This document shows, piece after piece, positions 6,953 to 13,354 of a stretch of DNA of 13,354 bases (the first letter of the stretch is position 1; each line of letters begins with the position of its first letter). The position numbers and the translations under genes are program-made. Location: the NCBI GenBank assembly GCA_043813215.1, contig JBDRLH010000013.1, forward strand, positions 1 through 13,354, read 5' to 3'. This stretch comes from JBDRLH01 sp043813215. GTDB lineage: Bacteria; Patescibacteriota; Minisyncoccia; Minisyncoccales; JAQTPW01. Below the pieces are notes generated by a model. The model searched no databases, was not told the origin of the DNA, and saw only the letters and a list, made by a program, of their open reading frames with translations.

Positions 6953-6983
6953 TGTATACTACAACGCTTATAAAAAAAATCAA
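6953..6983 (-). promoter_or_regulatory. Candidate promoter of the 51-aa gene
   Basis: On the minus strand TTGATT (6983-6978) is followed after 19 bases by TATACA (6958-6953), or after 16 bases by TAGTAT. Neither is ideal, but the place is right, about 32 bases before the ATG and after the terminator at 6992-7013. Confidence 0.35.
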
Positions 6984-6991
6984 GGCCAAAC

Positions 6992-7013
6992 TAAAAATCG
7001 CCTAAAAGCGATA
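6992..7013 (-). terminator. Candidate terminator after tRNA-Gly
   Basis: On the minus strand ATCGC (7012-7008) pairs with GCGAT (7001-6997) around a six-base loop, followed by a T-rich stretch. It lies about 50 bases past the tRNA 3' end and would separate the tRNA unit from the small gene. The stem is only 5 bp. Confidence 0.45.
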
Positions 7014-7063
7014 AAGATTCTAACTATCATTACCTGTATGCCAAATTTACGAATAAATTTCAG

Positions 7064-7137
7064 TGGAGCGGGTGATGGGAATCGAACCCACATCACGACC
7101 TTGGAAAGGTCGGGTATTGCCACTATACGACACCCGC
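7064..7137 (-). tRNA. trnG: tRNA-Gly (anticodon UCC), CCA encoded
   Basis: A full cloverleaf can be drawn on the minus strand. The acceptor GCGGGTG pairs with CACCCGC and the D-stem GTAT with ATAC. The anticodon stem CGACC/GGTCG carries the loop TTTCCAA (anticodon TCC, reads GGA/GGG), and the T-stem GTGGG/CCCAT carries the loop TTCGATT. The discriminator is U73 and the 3' CCA is in the DNA (7066-7064). The upstream protein gene on the same strand ends inside the 5' part of this tRNA, so the two must share a transcript or the tRNA must have a promoter inside that gene. Confidence 0.95.
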
Positions 7138-7809
7138 GTTTATTTGTTCTAAAACGCCATCTATCCAACCCATAATCCTTCGATGGAGTATTACGCCAAA
7201 TTCTTTTTCCCCGTTTGATTTTATGGTTAAAAGGGCTGTTCCCAGGGGAAGCTTCTTTTTATTTTTACTCGATTTATTGATTCTTTTATCGATATAAGTT
7301 TTTCCGAATTGCTTGATTGGCACACCGGTTATTTTTGCCCAAAACTTTAAAGTTTTTTTAATATTACTATCAGGATATAAATGGATGGCAACTGTTAGGT
7401 TTTTATTATTAAGTCCACATATTTTTTTAAACCATCTTATCGCTATTTTTATTATTTCCGGGTCAGAATTTATCACTCGGATATTCTCGCATGATTTTGT
7501 TCCCTCCCCAAGATATAATCCAATTCCCAGCAACCACAGATCTCTTTTAGATAGTTTCCCCAACTCTTTTTTAGCAAAATTTTTAACTTCTAAAATATTG
7601 TTAATCTTCTGGTCATGTTTAATCTGAGCCGATTTTAAACGTCCAGCACCAATGCGAGCTATAACTTCCTTAGACGGCCTATATGGGATATCCGTCAGCC
7701 AATTACTTAAGGTGCTTTTAGATAAGCCGAATATTTCAGAAATCATGCCGTATGAATAGCCTTTTTTCCGATAGTTTATTGCGTTTTCTTTTAAGCTTAC
7801 CGGTTTCAT
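7123..7809 (-). CDS. HTH plus LAGLIDADG-like protein
   Basis: The product has 228 aa. The N-terminus (about 8-40) is a helix-turn-helix of the resolvase/sigma-like type (YSYGMISEIFGLSKSTLSNWL), suggesting sequence-specific DNA binding. Residues 94-105 (LGIGLYLGEGTK) resemble a single LAGLIDADG helix with an acidic residue at Glu102. They are followed by VINSDPEIIKIAIRWF and a basic C-terminal half, the fold style of homing endonucleases and of regulators derived from them such as WhiA. One such motif implies action as a dimer if it cuts DNA. A near-consensus promoter precedes it (7845-7873); no Shine-Dalgarno is seen. It sits between two tRNA genes and its last 15 bases, including the stop, lie inside tRNA-Gly. 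It could be a regulator or a mobile endonuclease gene; I cannot decide. Confidence 0.75.
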   Translation of the reverse strand: MKPVSLKENAINYRKKGYSYGMISEIFGLSKSTLSNWLTDIPYRPSKEVIARIGAGRLKSAQIKHDQKINNILEVKNFAKKELGKLSKRDLWLLGIGLYLGEGTKSCENIRVINSDPEIIKIAIRWFKKICGLNNKNLTVAIHLYPDSNIKKTLKFWAKITGVPIKQFGKTYIDKRINKSSKNKKKLPLGTALLTIKSNGEKEFGVILHRRIMGWIDGVLEQINAGVV

Positions 7810-7844
7810 AATATAATAATATAATTATTGAACTCACATCATAT

Positions 7845-7873
7845 ATTATATCATTATATATATGACAATTCAA
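7845..7873 (-). promoter_or_regulatory. Promoter of the HTH/LAGLIDADG-like gene
   Basis: On the minus strand TTGAAT (7873-7868), a 17-base spacer, and TATAAT (7850-7845) with a TGA extension just upstream. Transcription would start near 7838, giving a leader of about 29 bases. It lies in a 80-base A/T-rich gap after tRNA-Pro. Confidence 0.65.
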
Positions 7874-7889
7874 ATTTTAAAGAAAGCAG

Positions 7890-7961
7890 TCGGGGGAGAG
7901 GGAGTTGAACCCTCAATCTTACGCACCCAAAGCGCACATGTTGCCATTACACCATCCCCCG
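7890..7961 (-). tRNA. trnP: tRNA-Pro (anticodon UGG), CCA not encoded
   Basis: The cloverleaf on the minus strand has acceptor CGGGGGA/TCCCCCG, D-stem GTGT/ACAT, and anticodon stem TGCGC/GCGTA with loop TTTGGGT (anticodon TGG). The T-stem GAGGG/CCCTC carries the loop TTCAACT. C1-G72 with A73 is the usual bacterial tRNA-Pro identity pattern. The next bases are CTG rather than CCA, so the 3' end would be added by CCA-transferase, unlike the tRNA-Gly in this window. Confidence 0.95.
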
Positions 7962-7971
7962 TCATAAAAAT

Positions 7972-8000
7972 ATTGTAGTTGATTTTCCCCCTTGCGTCAA
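7972..8000 (-). promoter_or_regulatory. Promoter of tRNA-Pro
   Basis: On the minus strand TTGACG (8000-7995), a 17-base spacer, and TACAAT (7977-7972). This is near consensus, and transcription would start near 7965, just before the tRNA 5' end at 7961. It sits back to back with the kinase promoter. Confidence 0.75.
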
Positions 8001-8004
8001 TTTA

Positions 8005-8013
8005 TGATATAAT
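8005..8013 (+). promoter_or_regulatory. Extended -10 promoter of the kinase/pilus operon
   Basis: TGATATAAT, the same nine bases as the promoter at 107-115. No good -35 is seen; its usual place falls in the spacer of the divergent tRNA-Pro promoter. Transcription would start near 8020, leaving a 15-base leader before the ATG at 8035. Confidence 0.6.
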
Positions 8014-8034
8014 AACTTAATAAATTATATTGTT

Positions 8035-8967
8035 ATGGAAAAACAATTATTTTTCAGCAGTCATTGCAAAAAGTACGGACTATCTCTCTGGCAATGTCCT
8101 CAGTTTTTATTTTTTGTAATGGGGATAATGATAATAGTAGCCACTCTCGCCGCTTATTTTATCGGCAGCCGTTATGTCGAAGATCCCCTGCTGGTTGCTT
8201 TGATTATTATTTTATTGGCCATGGTTTTATTCATTATTTCTTTTATTATCACTCAAGGATTCGAAAGATTGGCCGAGGCCAATAGGATGAAATCAGAATT
8301 TGTCAGCATCGTTTCCCACCAACTCAGGTCTCCTCTTACAAATTTAAGATGGGCTTTGAGTTATTTGATTTCCGAAGATATGAAAGACGATCCGGCGCAA
8401 AAGGCAGAATATTATAAAATTTTGCAAGAAAACGCCGGCCGCATGGGAGATTTAATAGATAATTTATTGATTGTTTCCAGAATGGAACAAAAGACGATGC
8501 TTTTAAAAAAAGAAGAACTTTCCATGGAGGAATTAATAAACGCCCTGATTCGCGATTCCGAGATGTTTTCTGCGGCTTCAAATATAAAGATAGACTTTAA
8601 GTCCGAAGCCGGATTACCTAAAATTTTTTTCGACGAATATCAGATAAAATTATTATTAGATAATCTTTTGAGCAACGCCATCCATTATACAAAAGGAGGA
8701 GGGACGGTGGAAATTCGGCTTTTGCGCAAAAACAAAAATTTATTTTTCGAAATAAAAGACAGCGGCATGGGAATACCGAAGGAAGACCAAAAATACATTT
8801 TTCAGAAATTTTTCAGGGCGCAAAACGCGGTACAGAAGCAGACTCAGGGAAGCGGATTGGGCCTGTATATCGCCAAATCAGTCGTCGATGCGGCGGGCGG
8901 GAAAATAGGTTTTAAATCAGAAGAACAAAAGGGATCGACCTTTTGGTTTACATTACCAATTAAATAA
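8035..8967 (+). CDS. Membrane sensor histidine kinase
   Basis: The product has 310 aa. A short cytoplasmic-looking N-terminus with two Cys (HCKKYG, WQCPQFLFF) leads into two transmembrane helices (about 24-43 and 51-75) with only a few residues between them. There is therefore no extracellular sensor domain; sensing may be in the membrane or by a partner. The HisKA dimerisation domain carries the phospho-acceptor His95 (SHQLRSPL). The ATPase domain shows the N box (LLSNAIHYTKGG), the G1 box (DSGMGIP), the F box (YIFQKFFRA) and the G2 box (GSGLGLYIAK), all intact. The gene lies 11 bases before a response regulator and at the head of the pilus genes. It probably phosphorylates that regulator and so influences pilus function, by inference from position. 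Confidence 0.93.
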   Translation: MEKQLFFSSHCKKYGLSLWQCPQFLFFVMGIMIIVATLAAYFIGSRYVEDPLLVALIIILLAMVLFIISFIITQGFERLAEANRMKSEFVSIVSHQLRSPLTNLRWALSYLISEDMKDDPAQKAEYYKILQENAGRMGDLIDNLLIVSRMEQKTMLLKKEELSMEELINALIRDSEMFSAASNIKIDFKSEAGLPKIFFDEYQIKLLLDNLLSNAIHYTKGGGTVEIRLLRKNKNLFFEIKDSGMGIPKEDQKYIFQKFFRAQNAVQKQTQGSGLGLYIAKSVVDAAGGKIGFKSEEQKGSTFWFTLPIK

Positions 8968-8978
8968 TAATTATAAGG

Positions 8979-9347
8979 ATGAAAAAAATATTATTTATAG
9001 AAGACGAATCGGCGCTCCAAAAAACTTTCGGAGATCTTTTAGAGGCCAAAGGATACCGGTTGGTTTCGGCCCTGGACGGAGAAATAGGATTGGCTTTGGC
9101 CAAAAAAGAGAAACCCGACCTGATACTGCTTGATATTATCCTGCCGAAAATCAATGGTTTGGAAATAATGGGCAAATTAAAAGCTGATCCGGAGACCAAA
9201 GCAATACCCATCATCATATTAACTAATTTAGAGAGCGTAAATAACGTCGGCAAAGCCCTGGAACTTGGAGCGACAACCTATTTAGTTAAAGCCCAGTATA
9301 GTTTGGATGAGATATTAGAAAAAATTGAAAAAGCGCTTTCAAATTAA
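8979..9347 (+). CDS. Single-domain response regulator (CheY-like)
   Basis: This 122-aa receiver domain has no output domain. The acidic pocket (Glu8, Asp9), the phospho-acceptor Asp52 (LILLDIILP), Thr82 (IILTN) and Lys104 (YLVKA) are all in place. With no DNA-binding part it should act by protein contact, as CheY does, rather than as a transcription factor. It follows its likely kinase by 11 bases and precedes the pilus ATPase gene by 9, which makes the pilus motor a natural candidate target, though this is inferred. AAGG abuts the ATG and is too close to act as a normal Shine-Dalgarno. Confidence 0.93.
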   Translation: MKKILFIEDESALQKTFGDLLEAKGYRLVSALDGEIGLALAKKEKPDLILLDIILPKINGLEIMGKLKADPETKAIPIIILTNLESVNNVGKALELGATTYLVKAQYSLDEILEKIEKALSN

Positions 9348-9356
9348 CGCAGATAA

Positions 9357-11105
9357 ATGAAAGTAGAAGAAGGACAATTAAAAGCTTTTTTGATGGATGC
9401 GGGCTTGATTACCGAAGAAAATTTTTCTTCGGCTCAAGAAAAAGCAAAAAAATCTGACCAAAAAGTGGGCGATATTTTAATTTCAGAGGGATTAATTACC
9501 CAAGAGGAATTGATCAAGCTCGAAGCTTATATCCTGGGAATCCCTTTTGTTAATTTGGAAAAAGAAAAAGTTTCGCCCGAAGTTTTAAAAATAATACCCG
9601 AACCCATAGCCAGATCAAATAATGTCGTGGCCTTCAGGAAAAACGGGTTGAATTTAGAGGTGGCCATGCTGGATCCCGAAGACTTAAGGACGATTGAATT
9701 TATCAAAAAGACGGCTGACTTCAAAATTTTTCCGAGATTAACCACGCCAGAAGGCATAAAAAATGTTTTAAGACAGTACCAGCAAACTTTGGAGGCGGAA
9801 TTCGGCGAAATAATCAAAAAAGAAGCCGGCGCGATCAAATCGGTAAAAGAAAATGAGGCTGTTTTAGAGAGCGAGGACTTGAGAAAAGTCGCCGAAGAAT
9901 TGCCCGTTATAAAAATTGTGGACACTCTTTTAAAACATGCGATTTTACAGAAATCTTCAGATGTCCACATAGAGCCGACTGAAAAAGAAGTCGTCGTCCG
10001 CTATAGAATCGATGGAATTTTGCATGACGCCATGGTGCTGCCTCGGCAAGCCAGTTCAGGTATCGTGGCCAGGATAAAAATTCTATCAAATTTAAAATTG
10101 GACGAACACAGGCTTCCGCAAGACGGCCGTTTTAAAATTGAGTCCGAAGATTATAAATATTCGGCAAGGGTTTCCGTCCTGCCAGTTTTTGACGGAGAAA
10201 AAATAGTCATACGGCTTTTGCCTGAAACCTCAGGAGTCCACACTTTAGAGGGTTTGGGATTGCGAGGGGCGGCTTTAGAAAAAATCCAGGAAAATTTAAG
10301 AAAGCCGGTGGGCATGATTTTAATTACCGGCCCTACGGGCTCGGGCAAGACCACGACTCTCTACTCTATGATGGAGATTTTGAATAAGCTGGCAGTTAAT
10401 ATTTCAACAATTGAAGATCCGATTGAATACAGAATGCCTAGGATCAATCAGACTCAAGTCAATCCTAAAATAGGCCTCACTTTTGCCTCCGGGCTGAGGA
10501 CTTTGGTCAGGCAGGATCCGGACATTATGATGGTCGGAGAAATCAGGGACAACGAAACCGTCGGCTTGGCGATTAATGCGGCTCTGACCGGCCATTTGGT
10601 TTTATCCACCTTGCACACAAACTCGGCCGCCGGAGCCATACCGCGTTTAATAGATATGCAAGCGGAGCCTTTTTTAATATCTTCTACTTTAAATTGCGTT
10701 GTTGCCCAAAGGCTTGTCAGAAAACTGGCTGGTGGAAAAGAAAGATATTTTTTAAAAGAAGGTGACTTAAAGAGCTTAGCTAAATATTGCGATTTGGACC
10801 GGATTTTAAAAATTTTAAAAGAAGAAAAAATAATAAAACCAAAAACCAGTTTAAAAAGCGTGGAGTTTTTTAGACCCAAGCCCGGCAAAGATTGTCCCGA
10901 AGGATACAGCGGTCGCGTCGGGATTTATGAAGTCCTGTCCATAACCGAAACCATCAAAGAATTGATTGTCAAGAGGGCGACTTCTGACCAAATCCAGGCT
11001 CAAGCCCAAAAAGAAGGCATGATCACGATGATTGAAGACGGCTTTATTAAGGCGGCCCAGGGCCAGACCAGCATTGAAGAAATATTAAGAGTTATCGTTG
11101 AATAA
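9357..11105 (+). CDS. pilB: Type IV pilus assembly ATPase PilB (GspE family)
   Basis: This cytoplasmic hexameric ATPase drives pilin polymerisation. The product is 582 aa, normal for PilB/GspE. The N-terminal MshEN-type domain (about 3-145) is followed by the linker and N2 domain (SSDVHIEP near 200). Walker A is GPTGSGKT (325-332, Lys331), the Asp box is EDPIEY near 353, Walker B leads to GEIRD at 394, and the His box is TGHLVLSTLHT near 411. The four-cysteine zinc motif usual after the His box is absent. The region 448-515 instead holds a Lys-rich stretch with only Cys477 and Cys513 before YSGRVGIYEVL. It could be a type II secretion ATPase, but the prepilin and PilC neighbours without secretin genes favour a pilus. 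Confidence 0.93.
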   Translation: MKVEEGQLKAFLMDAGLITEENFSSAQEKAKKSDQKVGDILISEGLITQEELIKLEAYILGIPFVNLEKEKVSPEVLKIIPEPIARSNNVVAFRKNGLNLEVAMLDPEDLRTIEFIKKTADFKIFPRLTTPEGIKNVLRQYQQTLEAEFGEIIKKEAGAIKSVKENEAVLESEDLRKVAEELPVIKIVDTLLKHAILQKSSDVHIEPTEKEVVVRYRIDGILHDAMVLPRQASSGIVARIKILSNLKLDEHRLPQDGRFKIESEDYKYSARVSVLPVFDGEKIVIRLLPETSGVHTLEGLGLRGAALEKIQENLRKPVGMILITGPTGSGKTTTLYSMMEILNKLAVNISTIEDPIEYRMPRINQTQVNPKIGLTFASGLRTLVRQDPDIMMVGEIRDNETVGLAINAALTGHLVLSTLHTNSAAGAIPRLIDMQAEPFLISSTLNCVVAQRLVRKLAGGKERYFLKEGDLKSLAKYCDLDRILKILKEEKIIKPKTSLKSVEFFRPKPGKDCPEGYSGRVGIYEVLSITETIKELIVKRATSDQIQAQAQKEGMITMIEDGFIKAAQGQTSIEEILRVIVE

Positions 11106-11114
11106 AACCGAATT

Positions 11115-12335
11115 ATGTCTAAGTATTTTTATACTGCCAAATCTATGGAGGGGCAGGAAAAGGAAGGCGAAATTGAGGCAAAGGATGAGCACCAATTGGC
11201 AAAAATACTTCATCAAGAAGGATATGTTTTAATTTCAGCAAAAGTCCAAGAGGGAAAAAAACAGAATAGTTTTGACATATCTATTCCCTTTCTTAGCGGT
11301 GTAAGCCTTAAAGAAAAGCTTTTTTTTACCAGAAACTTAAAGGTAATGATTTCGGCCGGCATATCTTTGCCCAGATCTTTGAGAACATTGGCTGAAATTT
11401 CAAAAAATAAGATTTTTAAAAAAGCTCTTTTAGAAATAATTGAAGAGGTCAATAAAGGACAGAGTCTTTCAAGCGCTTTGGCAAAGTATCCTAAAATTTT
11501 TTCAAATCTTTTTTGCAATCTGATCAAAGCCGGTGAAGAATCGGGAACCATGGAAGAATCTTTGAAAAATTTGACCATACAGATGGAAAGGCAGAATGAT
11601 TTGAGGTCAAAAATAATCGGAGCGATGATGTATCCGGCGGTGATTGTGGTGGCGGTCATTGGCGTTGGGGTTTTGATGTTGGTTATGGTTATTCCGAAAT
11701 TGGCCGAAACCTTCAGAGATTTAGGAGCCGAGCTTCCGCTGACGACGAGGATTGTCATGTTTTTGGGAGACTTTATGGTTTCGAAATGGTATTTGGTGAT
11801 ATTAATAATAATTTTATTCATCGTGGTTTTGAGAATAATATTAAGAACAAAATCAGGAAAACGAGCTTTTGACAGAATTTCTCTTAAAATCCCCATTATT
11901 GCTTCCCTTGTCCAAAAAACCAATTCCGCCTATACGACCAGAACTATCGGCTCTCTGCTCAGTTCGGGCGTGCCGGTGACGACCGCCCTGGAAGTCACCT
12001 CGGGAGTTTTAGGAAATATATATTTTCGCGAGGCGCTGCAAAAGTCAGCCGAAAGAGTCCGAAAGGGAGAAAAATTTTCCGCAGCTTTAAAATCTTTTGG
12101 CGATCTTTACCCCCAGGTGGTGATTCAGATGTTAGAAGTCGGCGAAGAAACAGGAGAAACTTCGGACGTTCTGCAAAAATTAGCTGATTTTTTTGAAGAA
12201 GAGGTGACCAATACGACCAAGAACATGTCGGCAATAATTGAACCGGTTCTCATGCTTTTTATCGGCGGAGCGGTCGGATTTTTTGCGGTTTCAATGCTTC
12301 AGCCTATTTATAGCGTAATGGGCGAAATCAAATGA
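11115..12335 (+). CDS. pilC: Type IV pilus inner-membrane platform protein PilC (GspF family)
   Basis: This is the polytopic membrane protein that couples the ATPase to the growing pilus. At 406 aa it has the family's usual length. A short N-terminal domain precedes two T2SSF repeats (about 66-190 and 272-393), each with the GEESG/GEETGE signature (near 140-144 and 343-348). Transmembrane spans are at about 176-196, 225-243 and 381-401, the usual three. The gene starts 9 bases after pilB and its stop overlaps the next gene's start by 4 bases (ATGA), which suggests translational coupling. All expected parts are present. Confidence 0.94.
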   Translation: MSKYFYTAKSMEGQEKEGEIEAKDEHQLAKILHQEGYVLISAKVQEGKKQNSFDISIPFLSGVSLKEKLFFTRNLKVMISAGISLPRSLRTLAEISKNKIFKKALLEIIEEVNKGQSLSSALAKYPKIFSNLFCNLIKAGEESGTMEESLKNLTIQMERQNDLRSKIIGAMMYPAVIVVAVIGVGVLMLVMVIPKLAETFRDLGAELPLTTRIVMFLGDFMVSKWYLVILIIILFIVVLRIILRTKSGKRAFDRISLKIPIIASLVQKTNSAYTTRTIGSLLSSGVPVTTALEVTSGVLGNIYFREALQKSAERVRKGEKFSAALKSFGDLYPQVVIQMLEVGEETGETSDVLQKLADFFEEEVTNTTKNMSAIIEPVLMLFIGGAVGFFAVSMLQPIYSVMGEIK

Positions 12336-13225
12336 AAATCTCCATTTATCAAAAAGGATTTACTTTGTTTGAGCTTCTGGTTATTTTGGGCATTTTGATG
12401 ATTCTCATAGCTATCGCCCTGCCTAGCTTAAGAACATTTCAACAAAATTACGATTTGGAAAACAGTACCGAAGGCATTATTAATAGCCTCCGACTCGCCC
12501 AGGCGCAGACCGTTGCCTCCGAGGGGGAGAGCCAATACGGCGTTTATTTTAACGCCATAGCCGATCCCCAAGAATACACCGTCTTTAAGGGTGAAAGTTA
12601 TGCTCTGCGCGATATTTCTTCAGATGTCATCCATAAACTTCCCAAGTCGGTTTTAATAAGCGCCATAGATTTATGGGGAACAAATGAGGTCGTTTTTGAA
12701 AGATTAACGGGAAATGCTTCTTCTTCGCCTTCTTTCGGTAAGATTTCAATAGAATTAGCTGATAATGCAAGCAAGACCGAGGATATATATATTGGCAGTT
12801 CTGGCCTGGTGAAATCCGGAACTCCTCCTTTAATTTCCGACATCGGGAGAATTGTCGATTCCCGGCACCTTCATTTTGACTACAGCAGGAATATCGCCAC
12901 CGATACTGAAAAAATAATTTTGGATTTCAGCGGCGTTCCTCCTTTTGAAATTCCTATTGCCAGCAATCTTGTTGACGGCCAAATTTACTGGGAAGGCGAC
13001 GTCGATGTCGGTGTCGGTGGCCAGATACAGCATTTAAAAATCCACACGCACCGATTAAATAATTTTCAAACGCAATTTTGCGTGCATCGCGACAGGAGAT
13101 ACAACGATAAAGCTCTGACTGTTTTTCTTTCAGGCGACAGCGACAGTTTGATTAGCTATACCGATGACGGTCAGGAGAGCAGGGGTTCTTCAATATACCT
13201 CAGTGCCGATCCTCAAAAACAATAA
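12332..13225 (+). CDS. Prepilin-like protein, class III leader (pseudopilin)
   Basis: The product has 297 aa. A short basic leader (MKISIYQKG) is followed by FTLFELLVILGIL. This is the prepilin peptidase site, with cleavage after Gly9, Phe at +1 and Glu at +5, and a hydrophobic helix at about 10-30. Next is the amphipathic stretch (NSLRLAQAQTVASEG) seen in GspH/FimT-like minor pilins. The C-terminal region of about 200 residues is not recognised and is long for a minor pilin. It may be a beta-rich globular domain exposed on the pilus. The start overlaps the pilC stop by 4 bases. Together with the next gene it forms a set of minor pilins that may prime assembly or sit at the tip. Confidence 0.9.
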   Translation: MKISIYQKGFTLFELLVILGILMILIAIALPSLRTFQQNYDLENSTEGIINSLRLAQAQTVASEGESQYGVYFNAIADPQEYTVFKGESYALRDISSDVIHKLPKSVLISAIDLWGTNEVVFERLTGNASSSPSFGKISIELADNASKTEDIYIGSSGLVKSGTPPLISDIGRIVDSRHLHFDYSRNIATDTEKIILDFSGVPPFEIPIASNLVDGQIYWEGDVDVGVGGQIQHLKIHTHRLNNFQTQFCVHRDRRYNDKALTVFLSGDSDSLISYTDDGQESRGSSIYLSADPQKQ

Positions 13226-13227
13226 CT

Positions 13228-13354
13228 ATGAAAATTAATATTAAAAAGAATAAAGGTTTTTCAATAGTAGAAATTTTAGTGGCTCTTTTTGTCATAGCCG
13301 TGGCGCTTTCGTCTCTTTTGGGTTTGGCCGCATTTTCTTTGAAAATTACCAATA
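13228..13354 (+). CDS. Prepilin-like protein, 3' end cut by window edge
   Basis: An ATG at 13228, two bases after the previous stop, opens a frame that runs to the window edge (42 codons seen). The basic leader MKINIKKNKG is followed by FSIVEILVALFVIAVALSSL. This gives cleavage after Gly10, Phe at +1, Glu at +5 and a hydrophobic helix, a second prepilin-like N-terminus. The SIVEILVALFVIAV pattern resembles PilV/GspI-type minor pilins, but the domain that would decide this is outside the window. Confidence 0.85.
   Translation, partial: MKINIKKNKGFSIVEILVALFVIAVALSSLLGLAAFSLKITN

Noticed and set aside
7313..7627. 104-aa plus-strand hydrophobic frame
   Set aside because: It lies wholly inside the HTH/LAGLIDADG-like gene on the other strand, which has recognisable motifs and a promoter.
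7810..7866. A/T-rich short repeats that suggested an origin or a repeat array
   Set aside because: They are simple TATA-type runs around the HTH-gene promoter; there are no regular units, spacers or DnaA boxes.
11213..11923. 236-aa minus-strand frame inside pilC
   Set aside because: It is a long shadow of pilC; the plus-strand frame has the full PilC domain layout.
122..13225. Alternative genetic code with TGA read as an amino acid, known in some CPR groups
   Set aside because: All conserved genes are complete with standard stops and none needs a TGA read-through.

Overview
The window looks like chromosomal DNA of a Patescibacteria (CPR) bacterium, most likely of the Parcubacteria group. 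The evidence is: secreted proteins with GWAWSENIGWI repeats, surface proteins with an AWTEP..PP start followed by tail-fibre-type GIGxxNP repeats, a histidine kinase with a WQCPQFLF N-terminus, AT-rich intergenic DNA, short A/T-rich gene leaders with almost no Shine-Dalgarno sequences, and a type IV pilus locus. Family assignments rest on recognised motifs; no database was searched. All genes read with the standard bacterial code.

Layout. (1) 122-4842, plus strand: five closely spaced genes for membrane-anchored or exported surface proteins. Two are paralogous tail-fibre-like proteins, one of them ending in a phage-collar-like domain. One is a repeat/Ig-like exported protein and two are small single-span proteins. 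An extended -10 promoter lies at 107-115. (2) 4981-6510, plus: ribonuclease Y (rny), followed by two candidate terminators. (3) 6766-8000, minus: a compact strip with a very small 51-aa membrane-protein gene that has its own strong ribosome binding site and terminator, then tRNA-Gly(UCC), an HTH/LAGLIDADG-like protein whose 3' end overlaps that tRNA, and tRNA-Pro(UGG) with a near-consensus promoter. (4) 8035 to the window end, plus: sensor kinase, single-domain response regulator, pilus assembly ATPase PilB, inner-membrane platform PilC and two prepilin-like proteins (the last cut by the window edge), all with very short gaps and so probably one transcript.

How it fits together. The window carries two cell-surface systems: a cassette of tail-fibre-like and repeat surface proteins, and a type IV pilus whose operon starts with a two-component pair that may control it. 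In an organism thought to live attached to host cells, both could serve attachment, but that is inference. The least ordinary signals are the 51-aa gene, which is the only one here with a canonical Shine-Dalgarno; the CDS-tRNA overlap; the back-to-back tRNA-Pro/kinase promoters; and the recurring TGATATAAT promoter element.
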